NCBI RefSeq assembly: GCF_001187555.1
Contig: NZ_LFIJ01000001.1
Coordinates: 1,266,169-1,330,168, forward strand
Source: Gilvimarinus polysaccharolyticus
GTDB lineage: Bacteria > Pseudomonadota > Gammaproteobacteria > Pseudomonadales > Cellvibrionaceae
Reading direction: 5' to 3'
Length of the DNA stretch: 64,000 bases
The first letter of the stretch is position 1, and each line of letters begins with the position of its first letter. The notes beneath the pieces are model-generated. The model was given only the letters and a program-made list of their open reading frames with translations, was not told the DNA's origin and did not search any database. Shown here piece by piece: positions 8,602-18,064 of this stretch. Position numbers and translations under genes: made by a program.

Positions 8602-11253
8602 CTATACGGTCAAAGGATCGGCTTTTTCTGGATCAATACCAAACTGTTTGATGGCTTTAGCAACAACGTCGGCTTTAATTTTGCCTTGGTCAGCTAAAGA
8701 TTTAAGCGCTGCGATCACAACAAACTCGCGGTCAACTTCAAAGAAGTGACGTAGTTTTTTACGTGAATCACTGCGACCAAAGCCGTCGGTACCCAGCACT
8801 TGATAATCGCCAGGAATAAACGCACGCAATTGTTCTGCGTAGTTTTTCATGTAATCGGTGGCGATAATAAATGGCCCTTCTTGAGCTTCAAGAACCTCAG
8901 TCACAAAGGCCTTACGTGGTGTTTCAGTTGGGTGCAATAGGTTCCAACGAGCGGTTGCCTGACCTTGACGGGTCAACTCGTTAATACTGGTCACACTCCA
9001 AATATCCGCTTCAACACTAAAGTCGTTGCGCAGAATTTCGGCCGCCGCAATTACTTCATTCAAGATAGTGCCCGAGCCCATTAACTGAACGCGATTTTTC
9101 TTTTTACCGGCGCCTTTCTCAAGCTGATAAATACCCTTAATAATGCCCTCTTCTACGCCCTCTGGCATATCGGGGTGAGCATAGTTTTCGTTCATCAGGG
9201 TAATGTAGTAGTAACAGTTCTCTTTGTCCTGATACATACGTTTCAGGCCATCTTGAACCAACACCGCCACTTCATAAGAGAAGGTTGGATCATAGCTGCG
9301 ACAGTTAGGAATAGTATTAGCCAAAATGTGGCTGTGACCATCCTGGTGCTGCAGGCCTTCACCATTAAGTGTCGTACGTCCAGCGGTACCGCCTAGCAAA
9401 AAGCCTCGCGCTTGAGCATCGCCAGCCAACCAAGCTAAATCGCCAATGCGCTGGAAACCAAACATAGAGTAGTAAATATAAAACGGCAGCAACGGTTGTG
9501 CATGGTTGCTGTAAGAAGTCGCTGCGGCAACCCAAGCTGCCATAGCACCGGCTTCGTTAATACCTTCTTCTAAGATCTGGCCTTTCTCATCTTCTTTGTA
9601 ATACATGATCTGGCCGGCGTCTTGCGGGGTGTACTTTTGGCCAAGAGCCGAGTAAATACCCACTTGACGGAACATACCTTCCATACCAAAGGTACGCGCC
9701 TCATCCGGTACAATCGGCACCACTTGCTTGCCAATCTGCTTGTCTTTAAGCAGTGTGTTTAATACCCGAACAAAGGCCATCGTGGTCGAGATTTCACGCT
9801 CGCCAGTTCCTTTAAGCTGCGCTTTAAATGCATCTAGCGCAGGAATTGGCAGCGACTCAAAATCTGATTTACGCGAAGGCAAGTAACCATTAAGAGTGCG
9901 ACGACGCTCTTGCAAATATTGCATCTCGGCGCTGTCATCGGCTGGACGATAGTAAGGAATATTAACCAGCTCTTTATCGTCGATTGGGATATTAAAGCGA
10001 TCACGGAAAGTTTTAAGCGCTTCTATGTCGAGCTTTTTAACTTGGTGAGCGTTATTAACCGCCTCACCTGTTGGCCCCATACCATAACCTTTAACGGTTT
10101 GCGCCAAGACAACCGTAGGCTGACCTTTGGTATTAACCGCATTGTGGTAGGCGTTGTACACTTTGTGCGAATCGTGACCGCCGCGCGCCAGATGCAGAAT
10201 TTCGTCATCAGACAAATCTTTAACCAACTCCAACAACTCTGGGTACTTACCAAAGAAGTGTTTGCGCGTGTAAGCGCCACCGTTGGCTTTGTAGTTTTGC
10301 ATCTCACCGTCAACCACTTCGTCCATGCGCTTTTGCAGCAGGCCGGTGGTATCTTTTTCCAGCAGGGCATCCCATCCGCCGCCCCACAGAACTTTAACAA
10401 CGTTCCAGCCAGCGCCACGGAATACACCTTCAAGCTCTTGTACGATTTTACCGTTACCGCGTACAGGGCCATCTAGGCGTTGCAAGTTACAGTTGATGAC
10501 AAAAATCAAATTGTCGAGCTGCTCACGGCCGGCCAAGGCAATAGCGCCCAAGCTTTCTGGCTCATCACATTCGCCATCGCCCAAAAAGGCCCAAATCTTA
10601 CGGTCGCCTTTTTCGATCAGCTCACGCTGATCCATATAGCGCATAACTTGCGCTTGATAAATCGCGCCAATAGGACCAAGGCCCATCGATACCGTGGGGA
10701 ACTGCCAGTAATCGGGCATCAACCAAGGGTGCGGGTAAGACGACAAGCCTTTGCCATCAACTTCGCGACGGAAGTTATCTAACTGATCTTCAGTCAGACG
10801 ACCTTCAACATAAGAGCGCGCGTACATACCAGGAGAGCTGTGCCCCTGGAAGTAAATCAAGTCGCCCGGCTTATCGCCATCGTTACCACGGAAAAAGTGA
10901 TTAAAGCCCACTTCATATAACGTCGCGGCCGAAGAGAAAGAGGCGATATGGCCGCCTAATTCGTCATCATTTTTATTGGCACGCACCACCATCGCAATAG
11001 CGTTCCAGCGAATAATCGAACGAATTTTACGCTCAATATAATAATCGCCAGGGCTTTGAATTTCTTTAGAGGGCGGAATGGTGTTGCGGTACGGGGTGGT
11101 GATAGCCGAAGGCTGATCAATACCGTGGTCTGCTGCAGACTCGGATAAGCTCTTCAGAAGAAATGCGGCACGCTCTTTCCCCACGTGACGAACTACAGAA
11201 TCGAGGGCTTCACGCCACTCCCGGGTTTCCAGAGCATCAATATCTTCTATCAT
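8602..11253 (-). CDS. aceE: Pyruvate dehydrogenase E1 component (homodimeric)
   Basis: The 883-residue protein is a full-length homodimeric E1 that decarboxylates pyruvate on thiamine diphosphate and reductively acetylates the E2 lipoyl group. The ThDP/Mg-binding motif GDGECDEPES lies near residues 227-236, followed by the conserved NLQRLDGPVRGN segment (~257-268). It starts the aceEF operon; its ATG has a GAGGAGAATT ribosome-binding site immediately upstream. The 300-bp upstream region must hold the promoter, but I see no clear PdhR-type palindrome. Confidence 0.97.
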   Translation of the reverse strand: MIEDIDALETREWREALDSVVRHVGKERAAFLLKSLSESAADHGIDQPSAITTPYRNTIPPSKEIQSPGDYYIERKIRSIIRWNAIAMVVRANKNDDELGGHIASFSSAATLYEVGFNHFFRGNDGDKPGDLIYFQGHSSPGMYARSYVEGRLTEDQLDNFRREVDGKGLSSYPHPWLMPDYWQFPTVSMGLGPIGAIYQAQVMRYMDQRELIEKGDRKIWAFLGDGECDEPESLGAIALAGREQLDNLIFVINCNLQRLDGPVRGNGKIVQELEGVFRGAGWNVVKVLWGGGWDALLEKDTTGLLQKRMDEVVDGEMQNYKANGGAYTRKHFFGKYPELLELVKDLSDDEILHLARGGHDSHKVYNAYHNAVNTKGQPTVVLAQTVKGYGMGPTGEAVNNAHQVKKLDIEALKTFRDRFNIPIDDKELVNIPYYRPADDSAEMQYLQERRRTLNGYLPSRKSDFESLPIPALDAFKAQLKGTGEREISTTMAFVRVLNTLLKDKQIGKQVVPIVPDEARTFGMEGMFRQVGIYSALGQKYTPQDAGQIMYYKEDEKGQILEEGINEAGAMAAWVAAATSYSNHAQPLLPFYIYYSMFGFQRIGDLAWLAGDAQARGFLLGGTAGRTTLNGEGLQHQDGHSHILANTIPNCRSYDPTFSYEVAVLVQDGLKRMYQDKENCYYYITLMNENYAHPDMPEGVEEGIIKGIYQLEKGAGKKKNRVQLMGSGTILNEVIAAAEILRNDFSVEADIWSVTSINELTRQGQATARWNLLHPTETPRKAFVTEVLEAQEGPFIIATDYMKNYAEQLRAFIPGDYQVLGTDGFGRSDSRKKLRHFFEVDREFVVIAALKSLADQGKIKADVVAKAIKQFGIDPEKADPLTV

Positions 11254-11554
11254 CTAATTCTCCTCAGTCATGCGCCTTTTGAGCACATTTGGACACAGCG
11301 TTAACACCAACGCAGACCGTACCTGGCAGGATAGCTACCAGTGGCCTCGCCCCATTACGTGTGACTATATTAGGGTTAAACGTGGCTATTACCCCAATAC
11401 TGGGGCCCAAAAATGCGCGAATTTTTACATATTTACGGCTTTTTTGCTAGTCCTGCGTTATAAGGCTCGGGAGCCGTCGCGATCGGTATGCATTTTGCTC
11501 AGACAGGCTAAATTTCAGGCAAAAGCAATCGGCACGGGTTCTACTAACGACACT
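11254..11554 (-). promoter_or_regulatory. Promoter region of aceEF
   Basis: 301 bp between the M16-family stop and aceE. It includes a small imperfect hairpin CCCCAATACTGGGG near 11393-11406, which might act on read-through from the upstream gene. No coding potential recognised. Confidence 0.35.
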
Positions 11555-14500
11555 TTAAGGCAAAACCGGACCGTTTAATAACTGCTTTTGCAATCGTCCC
11601 CAGTGACTAGCTTGCTCTTTTGACTGGGCCTCGGGGGTATCTATATCGGCTTGACCTTCAAGCACTAACGCGTTGGCGACTCGCTCGGCCAGCGTTTGCC
11701 GATACTTTTTAATCGATGCCGGCGTCGCATCAGCAACAGCGGCCATCACTGCCGCGTTGGGTGCATGGGCGTCTACCAACTCGTGCCACAGCGCGACACT
11801 TGCTTGGCGCTGACCACTGGCGTGGTTATTTGCTAATCTTTGGCCAACCAACGAGCGCGCCTCGGCCAACTCGGCCGCCGACCAATCACGGGCAAGCTGC
11901 TGATGCACAAAAGCGCGCAACTGCTGAGCATCCACCGGCTCGCCAGTCTCGGCATTAGCGTAATAAACCACTATCGCTGGTCGGCCCGCTAAGCGCCAAT
12001 CAAACACCACAACTTGTGCGGGCTGAATAGCAGACACAACCATCGCTGGCGCATCATTTGACTCAATCTGAGCTTCGGTATCGCTTGCTAAGCCAGCGCT
12101 ATGCATTGCGGTTTCGATTTGCGAATCGGCAATGGGCGAATTCGTGGTTGCCGCATCAGTCGCGGCATCGCTTGCCAAAGGTATCGCCGCGTCAACATCA
12201 GTCACATCATCAGTCACGCCATCAACGGTCAGTTGAGAGGCAAAATCTTCGATGGTATTGAACGGCTTGGTTAGCCGCTGCTGTTTTAACGATTGACGCA
12301 ACAGCTGCGCGGCGAGCTGGACGTAGGCGTAATCGGCAGCGCTAGCGCCCTGCCCTTGCAAGTACAGCGCAAGACCAGAATCATCAGTCGTGGGCATCGC
12401 TACAGCTGGCTCATCTGCCGCAACCAACAATCCATAAGTGGCAGGGCGCGGCGCGGCGCTATCGTTTTCTAGCAGGTAATGCTCTGTTAACGCCGCCAAC
12501 CGCTGTGCCTCTTGGCGGTACAAGTTACCGTAAAGTAAAACACTTAAACGCGACACTCGATAATGCACGTGTTCAAACTCGCGTAACTGTCCAAAGCTGA
12601 TACTAGGCAATGCTTTGGCGCGCTCCGAGCGGCTCCAACTAGGCCGATAATGCAGCCCATTTAAATGTTCACTTAAACGGCTATCAAGAGTGTTCTGCGG
12701 CGCGTTTAAACGATCGAGCACAATTTTTTTCGCTCGATTAAAGCGTCGCTCGGTAACCTTTAACTCGTCTACGGTTTGAGCTATCCGGGTAAGCAACAAG
12801 CCTAGCTGCGAATTGTAACCATGGGTATAAATATCCAACCCTAGCGGATGCGCCGTTACACTAAAATCAACTCCGGCCAAATGTGCCGCATAGGCATTTT
12901 CATTAAGCTCCTGACGAATCAACTCGGCCACCAGCTCGGCGGCCACCGCAGCGCGAGCACTGGCTCCGGCGGCAGGAACCTCTAGTCGCAATAACGCCGA
13001 GGCGACTGGGCTTGTCGTTTCGGCTCGACTAAACCAAGCCTGAAAACGCGGCTTACTAAACAGCGTTACGCGCTCATCAATACCCGTTTTTTGCGCGCTG
13101 GGTAGCATCGAAGCTTCTTTAGTACTCAAGCGCCTAGGAATAAAATTATTGCGCTCAGGAAAATCTAAACGTCTGCGTACCGCAATCTTAATATCCGGAT
13201 GCTGTTCGATTGATTTAGCCACTGAGAACGGTGTCAGCAACACTGGGCTGCGCTGCTCACCGTCCACCGCCGTCTTTGACGTCAGACTAATTAAAACATT
13301 ATTACTGCGTAAAAAATCCAAATAGCGTCGTGTCAGGCGCTCATTAAAATCATTAAAACGATAAGGCCCGTACAGCACATCACGCGGCGCGTAGTAATGT
13401 AAAGCATGCACCAGTTGCGCCGGATCACGCACGGCCGTGGCGTCACGATAACGAAAGTTAAGCGCCGCTGCGCGAGCTAGCTCGTCGTGACGCCAAGCGC
13501 GTAAGCCTCGCGCCCGAATTTGATCGAGCATGTAAAACACCAGCGCAACCACTTGATCTTGCGCGCGCAGTCCAAGCTCGGTTAAATCAATCCGCACTTC
13601 GTATAAGCCGTCAAAGCGTGACTGCATTCCCATACCCGTATCGATGGCATCGGCCCAACCCAAGTCTTTTAACAGTGCCAACAAACTACCGGGCCCACCA
13701 TCGGCTAACAGCCTTGACACATCGGCCAACGGTTTCTCGGCGTACAGTGCCAACGGGTTGGGCACAGGGAACAACAACTGCAATTGCGGTTTAGGAATAT
13801 CAGCTTGAATTTGCACCATGAGCGGCAGCACTTGCGGCGCAAATAACGGCGGATACTCCCCCTTACGCAGATTGCCTGGGGCTTTATCGCTCAGACGACT
13901 CAGAGTATTGGTTACCAATTGCTGCTGTTGCTTAAGTGGCAGATTAGCCACAAGCGCAAGACGCATACGCGCGGGAGTATAAAATCGGTTGTAATTATCT
14001 TGCAGCGCCTTAGCCACCACCGGCAACTGCGCAATACTGGCGGATACGCCCTGGCGCCGCGCCATCGGGTGCTTGGCATTAAACAGCGCACTAAAAACAT
14101 CCTCGCGCCGATCGGTTAATGTAGCACCCAGCCCCGAGCGAATATTACTGGCTAATAAATTTTGACCAAGCGCTATTTGCTCATCGGACAAGTCGTCACC
14201 GCGACTAATTTGCTCGACAAAATGCTCCAGTGCTCCAGCCAATTGGCCAACTGGCACAGACAAACGATACTCTGTGTGCTCGGACTGCACCGCGATATCA
14301 GCGGCAGGATCGTTGTACAGCACTAACGCCAAGAGGTTATTAAGCTCTGGCAGTGTGACTGGATCTTGGTTGGCGCCGGCCAGCACACTAAAGGCCCAAT
14401 CGGCCTCGGTTGCAGCTGGGTCGTTAACCAGCAGTACCTGCATGCCATTATCGTAAACCAACGCGCGATACCGACGCGGATCTTCGGGACTGGCAATCAC

Positions 14501-14710
14501 CTCTTCGACTCGATAGCGCGAAGATTTTTGCGTTATTTGTCGAGCTGAGTCAGTTGCCGTTTGCGCGGCCGAGCTGGCGTCCAAAACCGCACCAAAATTA
14601 GACGTGGACTCCGGTGCGGCAGCCACACCCACGGGCAACAAACCCAGTACAATAAAGCTCAATACAGCCGTAAACGATGCCGCATTACGCAGCCAGCACC
14701 GCACAATCAT
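11555..14710 (-). CDS. Large M16 (insulinase/pitrilysin)-fold secreted protein, zinc motif absent
   Basis: From the ATG at 14710 this is a 1051-residue protein with a signal peptide-like N-terminus (WLRNAASFTAVLSFIVLGLL...AAA). The M16 layout is clear: NGMQVLLVNDP at ~85-95 matches the domain-1 start, and tandem peptidase-like domains follow over a pitrilysin-like length. However, where active M16 enzymes have HxxEH just after this, the sequence reads LPELNNLLALVL, with no His or Glu pair, so the protein is probably catalytically inactive. A low-complexity Asp/Ala/Thr-rich insert lies at ~820-890. Its ATG overlaps the stop of the upstream permease by one base (TAATG), implying coupling. Confidence 0.85.
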   Translation of the reverse strand: MIVRCWLRNAASFTAVLSFIVLGLLPVGVAAAPESTSNFGAVLDASSAAQTATDSARQITQKSSRYRVEEVIASPEDPRRYRALVYDNGMQVLLVNDPAATEADWAFSVLAGANQDPVTLPELNNLLALVLYNDPAADIAVQSEHTEYRLSVPVGQLAGALEHFVEQISRGDDLSDEQIALGQNLLASNIRSGLGATLTDRREDVFSALFNAKHPMARRQGVSASIAQLPVVAKALQDNYNRFYTPARMRLALVANLPLKQQQQLVTNTLSRLSDKAPGNLRKGEYPPLFAPQVLPLMVQIQADIPKPQLQLLFPVPNPLALYAEKPLADVSRLLADGGPGSLLALLKDLGWADAIDTGMGMQSRFDGLYEVRIDLTELGLRAQDQVVALVFYMLDQIRARGLRAWRHDELARAAALNFRYRDATAVRDPAQLVHALHYYAPRDVLYGPYRFNDFNERLTRRYLDFLRSNNVLISLTSKTAVDGEQRSPVLLTPFSVAKSIEQHPDIKIAVRRRLDFPERNNFIPRRLSTKEASMLPSAQKTGIDERVTLFSKPRFQAWFSRAETTSPVASALLRLEVPAAGASARAAVAAELVAELIRQELNENAYAAHLAGVDFSVTAHPLGLDIYTHGYNSQLGLLLTRIAQTVDELKVTERRFNRAKKIVLDRLNAPQNTLDSRLSEHLNGLHYRPSWSRSERAKALPSISFGQLREFEHVHYRVSRLSVLLYGNLYRQEAQRLAALTEHYLLENDSAAPRPATYGLLVAADEPAVAMPTTDDSGLALYLQGQGASAADYAYVQLAAQLLRQSLKQQRLTKPFNTIEDFASQLTVDGVTDDVTDVDAAIPLASDAATDAATTNSPIADSQIETAMHSAGLASDTEAQIESNDAPAMVVSAIQPAQVVVFDWRLAGRPAIVVYYANAETGEPVDAQQLRAFVHQQLARDWSAAELAEARSLVGQRLANNHASGQRQASVALWHELVDAHAPNAAVMAAVADATPASIKKYRQTLAERVANALVLEGQADIDTPEAQSKEQASHWGRLQKQLLNGPVLP

Positions 14711-15807
14711 TACAAAGACTCCGAAGTGTCTGATAAATGCTTTTCGTGCGCTTCGGCGCGGATCCCCATAGGCCATGCATAGAGAATGGCTTTGACTAAA
14801 GTGGCTAACGGTATGGCAAAGAACACCCCCCAAAAGCCCCACAAGCCTCCAAACACTAAGACCGCCATAATAATGGCTACCGGGTGCAAGTTAACCGCCT
14901 CCGAGAACAGCAGCGGCACTAATACATTGCCATCTAAGCCTTGGATAATGGTGTACAGCAGCATTAGGTAAAAGAACTCTGAGCCCCACCCCCACTGAAA
15001 AAAGCCAATCATGGCAACGGGTATTGTCACCACCGCTGCGCCGATATACGGAATCACTACCGACAAACCCACCGCGATTCCCAGCAACGCGGCGTAATTA
15101 AGGCCCAGCAATGTAAAGCCCACATACGACACCGAGCCAACAATTAAAATCTCGATGGTTTTGCCACGCACATAATTGGCAATTTGTTGGTTCATTTCAG
15201 CCCAGATTTTAGTCATTACCGGACGCTTATGAGGCAAAAAACTTGCGATCCAAGAAGCAATTAGCGAGCTATCTTTTAAGAAAAAGAACACCAAGATAGG
15301 CACCAAAACAAAGTACACCAGCACCGTCATTAATATGGGCAAGCTGCTTACCGAGAACGTCAGCACATTTTGCCCCATGCGGCCCAGCTCGGCGGTGGTC
15401 GCCGCAATAAGGTTTTCTACCTGAGTGTGTGTGACTAAATTGGGGTAGTTGTCGGGCAACAGCAGCAACACGCTTTGCCACTCGCTTAGCATTCGCGGAA
15501 CCTCGGCAAAGAGCCGGCCAGTTTGCTGCCACAGCACTGGCAACAGCACTAAAAGCACCGAGGCAAGCATGAGCAACAGCAAAATAAAGGTGAGACTAAC
15601 CGCCAACCAATGCGGCGCGCCCCAATCGCGCAGCCGCACCACCAAACCCTGCATTAAAAACGCAATAATAATACTGGCGATCATAGGCGCCAACACCAGC
15701 CCCATGGTTAAAATAACCAGTAAGCTAACGGCGATCATCACTACCAGCAGTACCGCTTCTTCATCCGAGAAGTAACGGTCGACCCAGCTGCGGACTATTT
15801 TCAGCAT
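14710..15807 (-). CDS. AI-2E/PerM family membrane transporter
   Basis: A 365-residue protein from the ATG at 15807, preceded by GGAGAG; an upstream start at 15855 would overlap tusA and lacks such a site. It has the AI-2E family pattern: N-terminal helices (~20-90), a central amphipathic region (~100-150), then clustered helices ending with [26 protein letters not shown] near 310-335. Family members act as exporters or Na+/H+ antiporters; the substrate here is unknown. It lies between a TusA-like gene (25 bp upstream) and the M16-fold gene (overlapping), probably one operon. Confidence 0.88.
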   Translation of the reverse strand: [365 protein letters not shown]

Positions 15808-15832
15808 TGTTGTATAACTCTCCAAGTACCCA

Positions 15833-16096
15833 CTAAGCCGAACCACCCTTTTCAATCACATAAATATATTCATCACCGGCATCGATAAATTCGATCAACC
15901 GATGTTGGGCAAGCTGTACAAAGGCATGAAAATCTCTGACCGAGCCAGCATCAGTAGCGCGTACGATAATGCGCTCGCCCACCGCCAAATCGCGCATAGC
16001 CTGCTTTGCCCGCAACAGTGGCAAAGGGCAACGCAACGTTCGAGCATCTACTGATACCGCACACTGGAGGGAACTGCTCGGATCAACCTTTGTCAT
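15833..16096 (-). CDS. tusA: TusA/SirA-family sulfur carrier protein
   Basis: The 87-residue protein has the family motif CPLP at residues 23-26; the Cys carries persulfide sulfur in TusA-type relay proteins that serve tRNA thiolation, molybdenum cofactor or other sulfur transfer. Length and fold (VDARTLRCPLPLLRAKQAM... then VRATDAGSVRDFHAF) match. It is the first gene of the likely operon tusA-permease-M16 protein and is divergent from the bepA-like gene, an arrangement also seen in Pseudomonas. The exact paralogue (TusA versus YedF-like) is not fixed by sequence alone. Confidence 0.87.
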   Translation of the reverse strand: MTKVDPSSSLQCAVSVDARTLRCPLPLLRAKQAMRDLAVGERIIVRATDAGSVRDFHAFVQLAQHRLIEFIDAGDEYIYVIEKGGSA

Positions 16097-16193
16097 ACCA
16101 CCTACAAACTCACATCAGACCCGCCGGCGCATCGCCAGAAGTGACCCGACATGCTAGTTAACATTACCGGCGTACACAAGTAGCAGACGATAC

Positions 16194-16209
16194 GATTACA
16201 CTTGTAATC
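16194..16209. promoter_or_regulatory. Perfect palindrome in the tusA-bepA divergent promoter
   Basis: GATTACA-CT-TGTAATC, a 7-bp perfect inverted repeat with a 2-bp spacer, lies between the divergent starts at 16096 and 16290. It looks like a dimeric regulator operator; the regulator is not identifiable. Confidence 0.45.
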
Positions 16210-16289
16210 ACGGCATTAATGATACTATGCCCCACTGTAATTCTATCTGTCACCCTGCGGCCTTTAGGGCCAAAAGAGAAAAAAACGCC

Positions 16290-17735
16290 GTGAACAAAGC
16301 TTTATCATTAGTGCTGTCATTGCTATTGAGCCTTCCAGTAAGTCTTCCTGCCTTGGGTCGCACCAATGATTTAAATCTACCAGATTTTGGCGACACCTCG
16401 TCTGGAATTGTCTCCTATCAAGAAGAAAAACGTCTAGGCCAACTGTTTATGCGCAGCTATCGCGCGCAAGTACCCACCTCTGACGACCCCCTACTGATTA
16501 ACTACTTACGTGAATTGATCGGTCGTTTAGCGCAACACAGCCAGCTTAACAATCGCAATTTTGAGCTGATCATCGCCGAAAACGCGAGCATGAACGCCTT
16601 TGCCGCTCCCGGCAACGTCATCGGCGTACACACGGGCTTATTTACCTACTCGCAAAATGAAGCACAGCTGGCATCTGTACTAACCCACGAGCTGGCACAC
16701 TTAAGCCAACGTCACTACGCGCGCCGACTAGAGCAGCAGCGCAATATGACCATCCCCTTTTATACCGCCTTGCTGGCAAGCTTAGTGTTAGCTGCCAGTG
16801 GCAGTGATGGCGGTATCGCCGCCATGGCCGCAACCCAAGCAGCCGCCGCTGATGCCAGTTTGCGTTTTAGCCGCCAAAACGAGCAAGAAGCCGACCGCTT
16901 AGGCATTGATACACTGATAGACGCCGGATACGACCCTTACGCCGCACCGGATATGTTTGAGCAAATGCTAAGGGCCTCGCGCTACTCTCGCCGCCCACCC
17001 GATTTTTTACTGACCCACCCGGTAACCGAGAGCCGTGTCGCCGATGCACGCGCACGCGCCATGCGTTATCCGCGCAACGGCAACACCCAAGACTCGCTCG
17101 ACTTTCAACTAATGAATGCCCGAGTACAAGTGCTGCAAGCCGAAAACGCGCAACAAGCTGTCGATATATTTAAGTCCGAGCTGGCGGGCGATAACCATAC
17201 CCCCGAGGCCAGCCGCTACGGCCTGGCGCTGGCTTACAGCAAAATGGGCGACGCCGAGGCCGGCGCTAAAGCTCTCGCCCCGCTGCTAAAGCAAGACCCC
17301 AACCGACTGGTGTATCAAGTCATGGATATCGACATCGACTTGGCCGCCAAACGCTACGATACCGCCCTAAAAAAGCTGCGCACAGGCTTGCAACACCTGC
17401 CCAACTACTACCCATTTAACGTGCGCTACGCCGAGGCATTAATGAACTCGGGTCACTATCAAAGCGGCGCTGAGTTTTTAAGCCAATACGTACGCAAAGA
17501 CACCGAAGACCCCTACATGTGGTACTTGCTGGCCGAGGTAAGTGGTCTGGCGGGCGATGTACTTGGGGTACACGAAGCGCGAGCCGAGTATTTTATTCAG
17601 GTGGGAGTGTATGATCGCGCTATTGTGCAGCTGCGTAATGCGTTAAAACTAGCGCCAAAAGACAAGCATCGCAGCGCCATACTGCAAGAGCGGCTGCGTT
17701 ACGTCGAACGCTTATTGTCGGAGCTGGATTTTTAG
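16290..17735 (+). CDS. bepA: BepA-like periplasmic M48 metalloprotease/chaperone
   Basis: From the GTG at 16290 the protein has 481 residues, beginning with a signal peptide (NKALSLVLSLLLSLPVSLPALG). The M48 zinc motif HELAH lies at ~133-137 and the third ligand Glu in QEADRLGID ~60 residues later. The C-terminal half consists of TPR-like repeats (~250-480). BepA/YfgC assists LptD and BAM-substrate assembly and degrades misassembled outer membrane proteins. An ATG at 16227 would put 21 polar residues before the signal peptide and is unlikely. Confidence 0.93.
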   Translation: MNKALSLVLSLLLSLPVSLPALGRTNDLNLPDFGDTSSGIVSYQEEKRLGQLFMRSYRAQVPTSDDPLLINYLRELIGRLAQHSQLNNRNFELIIAENASMNAFAAPGNVIGVHTGLFTYSQNEAQLASVLTHELAHLSQRHYARRLEQQRNMTIPFYTALLASLVLAASGSDGGIAAMAATQAAAADASLRFSRQNEQEADRLGIDTLIDAGYDPYAAPDMFEQMLRASRYSRRPPDFLLTHPVTESRVADARARAMRYPRNGNTQDSLDFQLMNARVQVLQAENAQQAVDIFKSELAGDNHTPEASRYGLALAYSKMGDAEAGAKALAPLLKQDPNRLVYQVMDIDIDLAAKRYDTALKKLRTGLQHLPNYYPFNVRYAEALMNSGHYQSGAEFLSQYVRKDTEDPYMWYLLAEVSGLAGDVLGVHEARAEYFIQVGVYDRAIVQLRNALKLAPKDKHRSAILQERLRYVERLLSELDF

Positions 17736-17762
17736 CCGTTAAACTACCTGCTTAACTACCTG

Positions 17763-18017
17763 CTAATAGTGCGGCGGGCGCTCATCGGCGGTTGAGCCCC
17801 CCTGATCACGATCAAAGGTAGCCTCATCAAATTTACGCGCCAAACTGCTCAACTGCTTGGTCAAAGCTTGTAGCTGACGGTCTTGCCGCGCCACAATATT
17901 GCTTAGCTCGTTAATTGTGTCCTCCTGAAAACTCAAACGGCTTTGCAGCTCGATCAACTCGTCTTGCGACACTTCAGGCTGTGAGCCTGCGCCCGCCACT
18001 ATAGGGTCTTGCGACAT
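17763..18017 (-). CDS. slyX: SlyX family protein
   Basis: An 84-residue protein with a heptad-like coiled-coil centre (ELIELQSRLSFQEDTINELS...) and the characteristic SlyX C-terminal PPHY. Length and ending match the family. SlyX function is unknown; in E. coli it lies beside slyD. Here it is 28 bp from the convergent bepA end and 48 bp after the serine-hydrolase gene on the same strand. Confidence 0.9.
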   Translation of the reverse strand: MSQDPIVAGAGSQPEVSQDELIELQSRLSFQEDTINELSNIVARQDRQLQALTKQLSSLARKFDEATFDRDQGGSTADERPPHY

Positions 18018-18064
18018 CCTGCTAACCTCAAAATAATTAGAAAAAGCACACCACTAGGCCCGCC

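Noticed and set aside
9910-10782. Plus-strand frames opposite aceE
   Set aside because: They are shadows of aceE in other frames with no motifs or ribosome-binding sites.
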